A stretch of 64,000 bases of DNA from positions 1,142,203 to 1,206,202 of the forward strand of contig NZ_KV440949.1 of NCBI RefSeq assembly GCF_001636315.1. Direction: 5' to 3'. Shown here piece by piece: positions 56,142 through 64,000 of this stretch. The notes beneath the pieces are model-generated. The model did not search any database. It worked only from the letters and a program-made list of their open reading frames with translations, and had not been told where the DNA came from. Each line of letters opens with the position of its first letter. Position 1 is the first letter of the stretch. The DNA comes from Neobacillus mesonae. Lineage in GTDB: Bacteria > Bacillota > Bacilli > Bacillales > Cytobacillaceae. The position numbers were made by a program, and so were the translations under genes.

Positions 56142-56173
56142 AAACAGCCTGATGGAGTCCATCAAGCTGTTTA
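56142..56173 (-). terminator. Internal terminator of the men cluster, between menB and menE
   Basis: AAACAGCTTGATGGA and TCCATCAGGCTGTTT form a long stem on the minus strand, followed by TTTATAAAAG. It should reduce menE-menC transcription relative to menF-D-H-B unless read through or bypassed by a separate promoter. Confidence 0.75.
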
Positions 56174-56186
56174 AAAGAATTCCTCA

Positions 56187-57005
56187 TCAAGGGAAACGCG
56201 GGAATTGGCCAAAATCTGGCTTCCGCTTTTCTTTAAAGGCATCACGGCCTTCTTTTGCTTCATCTGTTGTATAGTAAAGCAATGTAGCATCACCAGCAAA
56301 CTGCTGTAAACCAGCAAGGCCGTCGGTATCCGCATTCATCGCAGCTTTTAAGAAACGAAGGGCAGTCGGGCTCTTTTCAAGCATTTCCTCGCACCATTTA
56401 ATCGTTTCTTCTTCCACCTGCTCAAGCGGCACAACTGTATTAACTAAGCCCATATCAAGCGCCTCTTGGGCATTATATTGACGGCATAAGTACCAAATTT
56501 CACGGGCTTTCTTATGACCGACAATCCTTGCAAGATAACCTGAACCATAACCGGCATCAAAGCTTCCTACCTTTGGACCTGTTTGGCCAAAGACCGCATT
56601 TTCAGCTGCAATCGTTAAATCACAGACAACATGCAAAACATGACCGCCGCCAATGGCATAACCCTTAACCATTGCAACAACTGGCTTAGGAATAATACGA
56701 ATTAAGTGCTGTAAGTCAAGCACATTTAAACGTGGGATATGGTCCTCGCCAACATAGCCGCCATGACCGCGTACACTTTGGTCACCGCCGGAACAGAACG
56801 CCTTATCTCCGGCACCTGTCAAAATAATAACCCCAACATTAGAATCGTCACGTGCAGTTGCAAAAGCATCGATTAATTCCATGACGGTTCTCGGTGTAAA
56901 AGCATTATGTACATGTGGACGGTTTATCGTAATTTTTGCAATTCCATTATACGTTTCGTATATAATTTCTTCATATTTACGGCCGGGAATCCATTCTACT
57001 GCCAT
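56187..57005 (-). CDS. menB: 1,4-Dihydroxy-2-naphthoyl-CoA synthase MenB
   Basis: A 272-aa crotonase-fold enzyme closing the naphthoquinone ring. Oxyanion-hole segment [16 protein letters not shown] (about 71-86), [19 protein letters not shown] and [18 protein letters not shown] (with the catalytic Asp/Tyr of MenB) are present. The start follows AGGAGG. It lies downstream of menH and upstream of a terminator. Confidence 0.96.
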   Translation of the reverse strand: MAVEWIPGRKYEEIIYETYNGIAKITINRPHVHNAFTPRTVMELIDAFATARDDSNVGVIILTGAGDKAFCSGGDQSVRGHGGYVGEDHIPRLNVLDLQHLIRIIPKPVVAMVKGYAIGGGHVLHVVCDLTIAAENAVFGQTGPKVGSFDAGYGSGYLARIVGHKKAREIWYLCRQYNAQEALDMGLVNTVVPLEQVEEETIKWCEEMLEKSPTALRFLKAAMNADTDGLAGLQQFAGDATLLYYTTDEAKEGRDAFKEKRKPDFGQFPRFP

Positions 57006-57031
57006 ATTAAAATAACCTCCTTATGATTTTT

Positions 57032-57838
57032 CTAATTCGACAAAAAGTCACTTACTATTGTACCAAATTTTTCTCCATCTTCCACATGAATTGCATGACC
57101 GGAATTTTCAACGGTAATCCAAGTCCCTTTTTTTAAACTCTTAACCATCTTCTCTGCAATCCCGTAGAACTTTTGGTCTTCGGCACCGGTCAGTAATAGC
57201 ACTTCACATTCAAGCTGTTCTAAGCGCCCCCACCATGAAGGCTGAGAGCCCGTTCCCATGCCAAGCAAACTATTAGCGAGTCCAATAGGAGAATTAGCTA
57301 ACCGCTGCTTTCGCACTATTTCCCTATTAACCTGTGGGAGTCGTTTCATCGAAGCAAATAGAGGAATGTCCTCCCAATAATCGACAAATTCCTGTATTCC
57401 CTTTTCTATAATAAAATTAGCAAGTCCCGCATCTTTCATACAGCGCTGTTTTTTTTCATCTTCCGTTTGAAGACCAGGTGAGGAACTTTCTAAGATTAAT
57501 TTTCGTACCCGCTGCGGAAATAGAAGCGCAAAGGAGAGGGCCAGTCTGCCCCCCATTGAATAGCCAAGCAGGTCAATTTCCTGAATCCCGAGCTTATCCA
57601 AAATCGAGTTAAGATCTGCCGCAGCCTTTTCTATATGATAACGGTCCGGGTCACCTGGAGATTCAGTTTTCCCATGCCCAATGATGTCAGGTATTACGAG
57701 CCGGGAATGACTGCCCCATATCTTACAAAAGGGGGACCAAGTTGATGAATCTCCAGTAAATCCATGTAATAAAACAAGCGGAAACCCGCTGCCGTACATC
57801 TCAACATGATAACGGATTCCGCCCGCTGAGATATTCAT
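57032..57838 (-). CDS. menH: SHCHC synthase MenH (YtxM)
   Basis: A 268-aa alpha/beta hydrolase-fold lyase that releases pyruvate from SEPHCHC. Oxyanion HGFTGDSSTW (about 25-34), nucleophile GYSMGGRLAL (Ser about 96), GAEDQKFYG (acid) and NSGHAIHVE (His). The ATG overlaps the menD end by 4 bp (ATGA). In order menD-menH-menB. Confidence 0.92.
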   Translation of the reverse strand: MNISAGGIRYHVEMYGSGFPLVLLHGFTGDSSTWSPFCKIWGSHSRLVIPDIIGHGKTESPGDPDRYHIEKAAADLNSILDKLGIQEIDLLGYSMGGRLALSFALLFPQRVRKLILESSSPGLQTEDEKKQRCMKDAGLANFIIEKGIQEFVDYWEDIPLFASMKRLPQVNREIVRKQRLANSPIGLANSLLGMGTGSQPSWWGRLEQLECEVLLLTGAEDQKFYGIAEKMVKSLKKGTWITVENSGHAIHVEDGEKFGTIVSDFLSN

Positions 57839-59586
57839 CGTCTTTCATCCTTGACAAAATTCGATATTTCCTGGGAAACAGACTGCCAGAATTCACGGTG
57901 CTCATCGCGATTTCTGTCTCTATTTGTTGCGACCTCATAGACATTTATACCTTTTGACACGCGCGATTTTTCCAATTCAATCCGCAAATGATTCCAATCC
58001 ATTATTTTAGTGAATTGACCATTAAACATCCTTACAGCATGTTCAAATTCAATATCCAACGGTGTACCAAAAAGCAGCTCAAAATGCTTTGGATGCCCCG
58101 CCTGCGGCAAGAATGAAAAGATTCCGCCGCCATTATTGTTGACAAGAATAATATGAATATCAATATGAAATTTCTTCGCTGCCACTAAGCCGTTTAAATC
58201 ATGGAAAAAGGTTAAGTCCCCAAGCACCAGATACAATGATTTTGAGTAAAGCGCTGCACCTAACGCTGTTGAAACTGTCCCATCAATTCCATTAGCCCCG
58301 CGGTTTGCCATCACTTTAATATTTTTCTCATTATTAAGAAAGAAACTGTCCAAATCACGAATCGGCATGCTGTTACCAACAAACAGTGTCGCACCCTCCG
58401 GCAGCATCTCCGCTAGCTGATAGAATAGCTTGCCTTCACTTAATTCCGTCAATTCCTCTACCCTCGTCATATTTTCTTTTGTCAACGCATTCAACTGCTG
58501 CCAATCATGCAAATATCCTGAAGCAGATTTGTCGTTTAACTGAGATACAAGCTTGTCACAGAAAATAGTTTCCTGACAAAAGATCATATCAGTGGATAAA
58601 ACAGCCGGGTCTCTCCAGCCGCCGCCCCCATCGATTATATAGTGGTCAGCATTTGGGTTTTCTTTAATAAATATGGTTAATGCTTTGGAAACCGGAATGG
58701 CCCCAAACCGAATTATGACATCCGGTTTAAGAAAAAACTTTGCGTCTTCATTGCGTAAAAAGGTATCATATGTATCAATGATATTGTCAGTTTCATGTTT
58801 CCCGCTTCGAAGCTGTGATAACGGGTCTGCTAAGATTGGAAAATTTAATCTTTCGCTCAGACGGGTTACGGAAGAAGCAAATTGTTCATCTGCAATGTTC
58901 CCGCAAACAATAATTCCCCGCTCTTTTCCTTTCAATCGCTCAGCGATCTGCCCAAAAGCTTTCTCTGAAATAGTTAAATCTCCGTTTTGAACCTTCACAT
59001 ATCCTTTAGGACGCTCCGTAATCTTAAAAAGATTATCATCCAAAAGCGGAATCAACGGCTCCCTGAAAGGAAAATTCAAATGGACTGGTCCAGCTGGCGC
59101 GTTTGCAGCAATAGCAATAGCACGTGAGCCTACTGTCCTGGCATAGCGGATCATTTCTTCTGATTTCTCGGGCGGTGCCATTTCCGCAAACCATTTCACA
59201 TGATGGCCATACAGATGCATTTGATCAATCGCCTGCGGGGCTCCAATTTCCCGCAATTCATGTGGCCGGTCAGCCGTCAGTACCAATAATGGAACCCGTG
59301 CATAATGGGCTTCTACTATAGCTGGGAAATAATTAGCCGCGGCTGTACCGGATGTGCAGAGAATGGCAACTGGCCTGTTAGTCACTTTAGCAATACCTAA
59401 CGCAAAAAAGGCAGCGGAGCGTTCATCAACATGAATATGAACGTTCAAATCAGGGTGCTCCGCCATGACCAAGGCCATCGGTGTTGACCTTGACCCCGGA
59501 CTTACAACAACATCCGTAATGCCGGAATGTGCTAACTCTGCAACAAAGGCAGCTAAATATACGGTTAATGATTCTTGATGACTCAT
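57835..59586 (-). CDS. menD: SEPHCHC synthase MenD
   Basis: A 583-aa ThDP enzyme condensing isochorismate with 2-oxoglutarate. N-terminal SPGSRSTPMAL and DERSAAFFALG (catalytic Glu, about 57) and the C-terminal ThDP segments GNSMPIRDLD (about 400) and LGDLTFFHDLNGL (metal site) are all visible. Full length. It begins 1 bp after the menF stop and overlaps menH. Confidence 0.95.
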   Translation of the reverse strand: MSHQESLTVYLAAFVAELAHSGITDVVVSPGSRSTPMALVMAEHPDLNVHIHVDERSAAFFALGIAKVTNRPVAILCTSGTAAANYFPAIVEAHYARVPLLVLTADRPHELREIGAPQAIDQMHLYGHHVKWFAEMAPPEKSEEMIRYARTVGSRAIAIAANAPAGPVHLNFPFREPLIPLLDDNLFKITERPKGYVKVQNGDLTISEKAFGQIAERLKGKERGIIVCGNIADEQFASSVTRLSERLNFPILADPLSQLRSGKHETDNIIDTYDTFLRNEDAKFFLKPDVIIRFGAIPVSKALTIFIKENPNADHYIIDGGGGWRDPAVLSTDMIFCQETIFCDKLVSQLNDKSASGYLHDWQQLNALTKENMTRVEELTELSEGKLFYQLAEMLPEGATLFVGNSMPIRDLDSFFLNNEKNIKVMANRGANGIDGTVSTALGAALYSKSLYLVLGDLTFFHDLNGLVAAKKFHIDIHIILVNNNGGGIFSFLPQAGHPKHFELLFGTPLDIEFEHAVRMFNGQFTKIMDWNHLRIELEKSRVSKGINVYEVATNRDRNRDEHREFWQSVSQEISNFVKDERR

Positions 59587-59587
59587 A

Positions 59588-60988
59588 TTATTCTCCCCTA
59601 AGGGCTCTAAGCATAGGTCTAAATTTCAAGCCCGTCTCTAAATATTCACTTTCCGATTTGGAATCTGCTACAACACCGCAGCCGGCAAATAATGAGGCTT
59701 CATTCCCCTGAATCAGGCCAGAGCGAAGCGCAACGGCAAATTCCCCGTTGCCGCGATAATCGAGCCAGCCAAGCGGTGCGGCATAAAAACCGCGGTCAAG
59801 CACCTCAACCTGCCTGATTTTTTCGACGGCTTCCCTTTTTGGGAGACCGCCAAGAGCCGGAGTCGGATGAAGTTTTTCAACCAGAAGCAGTAATGATGTA
59901 TCATTGCGTGCCTCTCCAATCACAGGGGTATACAGATGTTGGATATCCCTAACTTTCATCAATTGCGGGTGATCAGGAATTATCACTTTTTCACATGACT
60001 CCTCTAAAGCCTCCTTAATCATTTCAACCACATATTGATGTTCAATCAGGTTCTTTTGATCATGGAGCAGCGTTTCGCCTAAGCGTACATCCTCCTCCAC
60101 TGTTTTACCGCGGGAGATGGAACCGGCAAGGCATGTTGATAAAATTTCATTTTCCTGCTTTTTAACCAGCCTTTCCGGGCTTGCCCCTAAAAAGCAGTCC
60201 CCATTTGATTCAAAGGCAAAAATAAAGCTTTCATGCTGCTGCCTATATAAATTCTCCAAAACGGTCTCTGCTTCTATTTGCTTGTCAAAGATAAGCCTTA
60301 ATTCCCGGGCTAATACGACTTTTTTTAACGGACCGCCGGTTAATTCCTTAACGACGTCATTCACAGACTGCTTCCACTGTTCAGGCGCGATTTCCTTCGT
60401 TTCGAGAAGCACAGCCTGTTCATTCTGACTGTTTTGATAAAGTGAGTGCAAAAGTTCATTCCGTTCATCCAATATTCTTTCAAATAATGTATGATCATCC
60501 TGCGGCATACAAACAATACTCGTTGTCAAATATGCCTCTTCATTGATGATGCTAAGTAAATATTTAGGTAAATAGAATAATGAGTCCGGGTATTTTGACC
60601 ATAGTTCCGTCTTTTCCTTGTTTGGATCAAAAGAAAAGCCACCAAAAAGCACCGGTCCGACACCCATTTCGACGTATTCGTTAAAAATGAGACTATCCTC
60701 TAGAAGATCACCCCACTCTTTTCCAACACGAAAAAAGCGGTCAGTAGCCTGATCCGACTGAATTTGTTTTGAAATTCCAAGTCCAATAAGGATATTTTCA
60801 CCTTTTGGGTCTTTCCAGAAAAACCTTTCCCCTAAGAAGCGTTCACTTCCTATTTTGAAAAATGATAAAGGATTAATCGAATCCAATTTATATACTTCAC
60901 TAAGCAGTACGGGGCGGCCTAGCTGCTGTGCTTTCTTGACAGCTGTAATACCTCTGTCTTTTATTTCCGTTCCCTGAATGGTAAGCAA
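59588..60988 (-). CDS. menF: Isochorismate synthase MenF
   Basis: A chorismate-binding enzyme of about 466 aa that opens the menaquinone branch. The C-terminal domain shows KVVLARELRL, FLGASPERLV (about 282), CLAGSISRG, EHQYVVEMI and PTPALGGLPK with GCGVVADSKSESEY near the end. The start is TTG 60988, placed behind GGAGGG; the frame is open further upstream without a site. First gene of the minus-strand men operon, divergent from menA. Confidence 0.92.
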   Translation of the reverse strand: MLTIQGTEIKDRGITAVKKAQQLGRPVLLSEVYKLDSINPLSFFKIGSERFLGERFFWKDPKGENILIGLGISKQIQSDQATDRFFRVGKEWGDLLEDSLIFNEYVEMGVGPVLFGGFSFDPNKEKTELWSKYPDSLFYLPKYLLSIINEEAYLTTSIVCMPQDDHTLFERILDERNELLHSLYQNSQNEQAVLLETKEIAPEQWKQSVNDVVKELTGGPLKKVVLARELRLIFDKQIEAETVLENLYRQQHESFIFAFESNGDCFLGASPERLVKKQENEILSTCLAGSISRGKTVEEDVRLGETLLHDQKNLIEHQYVVEMIKEALEESCEKVIIPDHPQLMKVRDIQHLYTPVIGEARNDTSLLLLVEKLHPTPALGGLPKREAVEKIRQVEVLDRGFYAAPLGWLDYRGNGEFAVALRSGLIQGNEASLFAGCGVVADSKSESEYLETGLKFRPMLRALRGE

Positions 60989-61362
60989 AACAAATCCCTC
61001 CAAGACAGCCGATGTCCAGCATATGCCAAAAGGCGGTTACACTCTTCCATGACTGTTGTCCATCCATTTTATAAACCTTTTTAAGATACAACTTCAATTG
61101 TAAAGAAGTCAACAACACTTGTCACTACTTATCCTGTTCATTCCTTATTATATGCCAAATTTCGAAACAAAAGGTTAAAAACGTCTTGTTTTATTAATCA
61201 TTTTCCCACCAAAAATCTGTTTATAATCAGATAGGTATTATCTTCTAGTTTTGATAGTAAAATTTCATTGACACTAAAGTTTTATTTCCATACACTAATG
61301 TGTGGACAAGTATATAATTGAAATAGAGGAATTTGATCTATATAAAGGGAGGAGAACAGTTT
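60989..61362. promoter_or_regulatory. Divergent menF/menA promoter region
   Basis: A SigA-type promoter for menA is visible: TTGACA (61268-61273), 17-bp spacer, TACACT (61291-61296). ACAC-TAAT-GTGT follows at 61293-61304. The menF promoter should lie in the left half, but I cannot place it. No gene is supported here. Confidence 0.6.
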
Positions 61363-62301
61363 ATGCAGCCAAATTTACAGGGAAATTCCAAGCCGGTTGT
61401 TGAAGCAAACAAAGGCTTTCAAGTTTGGTGGCAATTGACCCGTCCCCATACCTTGACTGCAGCATTTGTACCGGTTGTACTTGGTACTGCACTTGCACTC
61501 AAAGAGGGAAACATTCATTTTGGTCTTTTCTTTGCCATGTTAATCGCCTGTCTTTTAATCCAAGCGGCTACCAATATGTTTAATGAGTATTATGATTTCA
61601 AACGCGGTCTTGATACAGAGCATTCGGTAGGGATTGGCGGAACAATCGTCCGGGACGGCATTAAGCCTAAAACTGTCATGCAGCTTGCATTAGGCTGTTA
61701 CGCAATTGCCTTATTACTAGGGGTATACATTTGCATGAATAGCAGCTGGTATTTAGCGTTGGTCGGGCTCATTTGTATGGCTGTCGGCTATTTATATACA
61801 GGCGGTCCGCTGCCAATTTCTTATACGCCATTTGGCGAATTGTTTTCAGGATTATTCATGGGAATGTTCATTATTTTAATCGCCTTCTTCATCCAAACTG
61901 GAACTGTTACGACGGGAAGCATTCTTTTTTCCATTCCTATTTTTATTTTGGTTAGTGCGATTAATTTATCAAATAACATTCGCGATCTTGACGGTGATAA
62001 AGAAAATGGCCGCAAAACTGTGGCCGTGTTATTAGGCAAGCAAAAAGCTGTTACATTACTTGCTGTCATGTTCGCCTTTTCTTATTTATGGGTTCTTGGG
62101 CTCATTATCAGCGGTACAGCACCGATTTGGACAGCGCTCGTTATTTTGAGCACAGTGAAACCATTTAAAGCAATTCAAGTCTTTAAAAAAGGCAGTATGC
62201 CGATTCAAATGGCACCGGCAATGAAGGCTACAGCCCAAACCAATACCATTTTTGGTCTTCTATTCGCAATCGGTATTTTTGTTGGACATTTCTTCTCATA
62301 A
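61363..62301 (+). CDS. menA: 1,4-Dihydroxy-2-naphthoate polyprenyltransferase MenA
   Basis: A 312-aa UbiA-family membrane prenyltransferase with about 8-9 helices. The two Asp motifs are NMFNEYYDFKRGLD (about 73-86) and RDLDGDKENGRKT (about 207-219). It attaches the prenyl tail to DHNA. The start is ATG 61363, with AAAGGGAGGAG upstream. Divergent from menF; convergent with glgP across a bidirectional terminator. Confidence 0.95.
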   Translation: MQPNLQGNSKPVVEANKGFQVWWQLTRPHTLTAAFVPVVLGTALALKEGNIHFGLFFAMLIACLLIQAATNMFNEYYDFKRGLDTEHSVGIGGTIVRDGIKPKTVMQLALGCYAIALLLGVYICMNSSWYLALVGLICMAVGYLYTGGPLPISYTPFGELFSGLFMGMFIILIAFFIQTGTVTTGSILFSIPIFILVSAINLSNNIRDLDGDKENGRKTVAVLLGKQKAVTLLAVMFAFSYLWVLGLIISGTAPIWTALVILSTVKPFKAIQVFKKGSMPIQMAPAMKATAQTNTIFGLLFAIGIFVGHFFS

Positions 62302-62302
62302 A

Positions 62303-62340
62303 ACAAAAAAGCTTCTGCCAATCAGCAGAAGCTTTTTTGT
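62303..62340. terminator. Bidirectional terminator between menA and glgP
   Basis: ACAAAAAAGCTTCTGC and GCAGAAGCTTTTTTGT are exact 16-bp complements. Confidence 0.9.
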
Positions 62341-62342
62341 TT

Positions 62343-64000
62343 CTAATAAAGCGGACGTATTCCCCAAATATCTTTTGCATATTCCTTAATCGTACGATCG
62401 CTTGAAAAATAACCTGCATGGGCAATGTTTATAAGACTCTTTTGCTGCCAGCCAAGAGTGTCCCTAAATGCTTCCCCAACTTTTTCCTGTGTATTAGTAT
62501 AAGCAGCAAAATCCTTCAACACAAAATATTGATCATTTTCACCTAGCAGCGAATCAAAAATCGGTTCAAATTCATTGTACACATCAGGGAAAAAGCCATT
62601 GACCAGCTGATCCACGACCTCGCGGATCCGCTGGTCAAGATGATAATATTCAACTGATTCATATCCTCCATGACGATAATAATGCAGCACTTCCTCCGCC
62701 GTTAAGCCAAAAAGGAAGATATTATCGTCGCCAACAAGCTCATGAATCTCAACATTCGCACCATCGAGCGTTCCCAATGTCAAGGCCCCATTAATCATAA
62801 ACTTCATGTTACCTGTTCCAGACGCTTCTTTACTGGCGGTTGATATTTGCTCACTAACATCTGCCGCCGGGAAAATTTTTTCCGCTAAAGAGACGCGGTA
62901 ATTTTCCAAGAAAATCACCTTCAGCTGATCACCCACCTGCGGGTCATTATTAACTTTATCAGCTACCGTATTGATTAATTTGATAATCTTTTTTGCATAA
63001 TAATACCCCGGTGATGCCTTTGCCCCGAAAACAAACACCCTTGGCGTCATTTCATAGCTTGAATCCTCTTTGATGCGATTAAAGAGATACATAATATGCA
63101 AGACGTTAAGCAGCTGTCTTTTATACGCATGGAGCCGCTTGACCTGAACATCAAAAATGGCCATTGAATCAACCGCTACACCATTTTGTTTATAAATGAT
63201 GTCTGCAAGTTTTTGCTTATTATCTATTTTGATTTTTTCCAGCTGTCTTAAGAAAGTATGGTCATTTTGGTATTGAAGTAATTGTGTCAGTTCATGTGCC
63301 GATTGTGTCCATGATGATCCAATCTTTTCTGTAATAAGAGCTGAAAGTGCCGGGTTGGCTTTTAACAGCCAGCGGCGGTACGCAATCCCATTCGTTTTAT
63401 TGTTAAACTTATCAGGATAGAGATGAAAAAATGGCTTCATTTCCCGCTCCTTTAAGATTTCCGTATGAAGCCTTGCCACTCCATTCACACTGAAGCTGCC
63501 GACAATTGCCAAATGAGCCATTTTGACATAATGGTCGGCAATAACCGCAAGCTGGCTGATCCGTTCCCAGTCACCGGGGGATTCTTCCCAGAGCTGACGG
63601 CAAAAACGCTCATTTATTTCCTCAACAATCATATAAATTCTTGGCAGCAACGGCTGAAAAATATGAACTGGCCACTTCTCCAGCGCTTCAGACAAGGTTG
63701 TATGATTGGTGTATGAAATCGTGTTTGTGGTAATATGCCATGCCTGTTCCCAATCCAGCCCCTCTTCATCTATTAAGATTCTCATTAATTCTGGAATCGC
63801 CAGCACCGGGTGGGTATCATTAATATGAATACAAACATATTCATGCAGCTGTTCAAGACTTGAGTGCTGTTTCCGATAGGACCTTAAAATCGATTGAATA
63901 CAGGCAGATACGAGAAAATATTGCTGCTTCAACCGTAAGATTTTCCCTTCATCATGCGTATCATCTGGATACAAGAACTCTGAAATAGCTTCAGTTTCCC
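62343..64000 (-). CDS. glgP: Glycogen phosphorylase, C-terminal part
   Basis: The 3' portion of a GT35 glycogen phosphorylase; the gene runs off the right edge, so its start is not visible. The frame is open to the edge. HINDTHPVLAIPELMRIL is the His-bearing active-site region, NKTNGIAYRRWL follows, and the PLP lysine is in EASGTGNMKF. Then come NGALTLGTLDGANVEI and the C-terminal helix LINIAHAGYFSSDRTIKEYA. It releases glucose-1-phosphate from glycogen. Upstream glg genes are expected beyond the window. Confidence 0.93.
   Translation of the reverse strand, partial: ETEAISEFLYPDDTHDEGKILRLKQQYFLVSACIQSILRSYRKQHSSLEQLHEYVCIHINDTHPVLAIPELMRILIDEEGLDWEQAWHITTNTISYTNHTTLSEALEKWPVHIFQPLLPRIYMIVEEINERFCRQLWEESPGDWERISQLAVIADHYVKMAHLAIVGSFSVNGVARLHTEILKEREMKPFFHLYPDKFNNKTNGIAYRRWLLKANPALSALITEKIGSSWTQSAHELTQLLQYQNDHTFLRQLEKIKIDNKQKLADIIYKQNGVAVDSMAIFDVQVKRLHAYKRQLLNVLHIMYLFNRIKEDSSYEMTPRVFVFGAKASPGYYYAKKIIKLINTVADKVNNDPQVGDQLKVIFLENYRVSLAEKIFPAADVSEQISTASKEASGTGNMKFMINGALTLGTLDGANVEIHELVGDDNIFLFGLTAEEVLHYYRHGGYESVEYYHLDQRIREVVDQLVNGFFPDVYNEFEPIFDSLLGENDQYFVLKDFAAYTNTQEKVGEAFRDTLGWQQKSLINIAHAGYFSSDRTIKEYAKDIWGIRPLY

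Noticed and set aside
61071..61260. Short ORFs in the menF/menA interval
   Set aside because: No ribosome sites, and they overlap the promoter region; compositions look random.

Overview
The window looks like chromosomal DNA of a low-GC Bacillaceae species. Gene order follows the Bacillus subtilis segment murC-sftA(ytpS)-ytpQ-ytpP ... ytnP-trmB-ytzH-ytmP-amyX ... murJ(ytgP)-ytfP-cse60 ... leuS-yttB ... ytqA-mnmM(ytqB)-ytpB-ytpA ... asnB-metK-pckA-ytmB-ytmA-ytlACD-ytkD ... yidD-ytiB ... menCEBHDF / menA-glgP. TTG/GTG starts, strong AGGAGG-type ribosome sites, U-tailed hairpin terminators, a T-box, an S-box and a sporulation gene (cse60) all fit a spore-forming Bacillus relative. A nitrite-ammonifying pair (nrfH-nrfA), which B. 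subtilis lacks, and a long SpeD-type AdoMet decarboxylase suggest a Neobacillus/Mesobacillus-like organism. That genus-level placement is inference.

Layout. 1-8 kb: cell wall and chromosome segregation (murC 5' end, sftA), redox and housekeeping genes (ytpQ, ytpP, an ITPase-like DUF84 gene, an M42 peptidase, a PepSY protein), a lactonase-like hydrolase (ytnP) and trmB. 8-15 kb: ytzH, the kinase-like ytmP, type I pullulanase amyX, a small coupled ORF, thpR(ytlP), dat and pepV. 15-23 kb is the least syntenic stretch: ytzE, an amino-acid permease, a DUF2935-like protein, a tubby/LURP-like protein, a lone AAA ATPase, speD, a secreted beta-propeller, and a two-gene unit that joins an HTH/degenerate ATP-synthase-beta protein to a frameshifted alpha/beta hydrolase. 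23-33 kb: rRNA pseudouridine synthase, MurJ, a flavoprotein, cse60, a decayed ferric-reductase-like locus, rhodanese, T-box leuS, and yttB. 33-36 kb: nrfHA with two FNR-type palindromes. 36-46 kb: mnmM, terpene synthase and lipase (ytpB, ytpA), asnB, S-box metK, CcpN-type pckA, ytmB and ytmA. 46-53 kb: a NitT/TauT-type ABC importer, Nudix hydrolase, small proteins, yidD, carbonic anhydrase, a Zur-box zinc-binding lipoprotein and DUF1540. 53-64 kb: the menaquinone cluster menF-D-H-B | terminator | menE-C, divergent menA, and the 3' part of glgP.

The most unusual coding feature is at 21380-22411: an N-terminal helix-turn-helix joined to an AtpD-like domain that has lost its P-loop lysine. It sits 4 bp ahead of an alpha/beta hydrolase broken by a one-base frame change. 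The window also carries several intergenic repeat families: GGTGTCAGGCACC palindromes, an AAAAGCG-N-AAGCGCC family, a threefold hairpin repeat of about 53 bp, and an exact-period 21-bp tandem repeat. One repeat-like block forms the C-terminal codons of yttB, and another lies inside the leuS leader downstream of its T-box.
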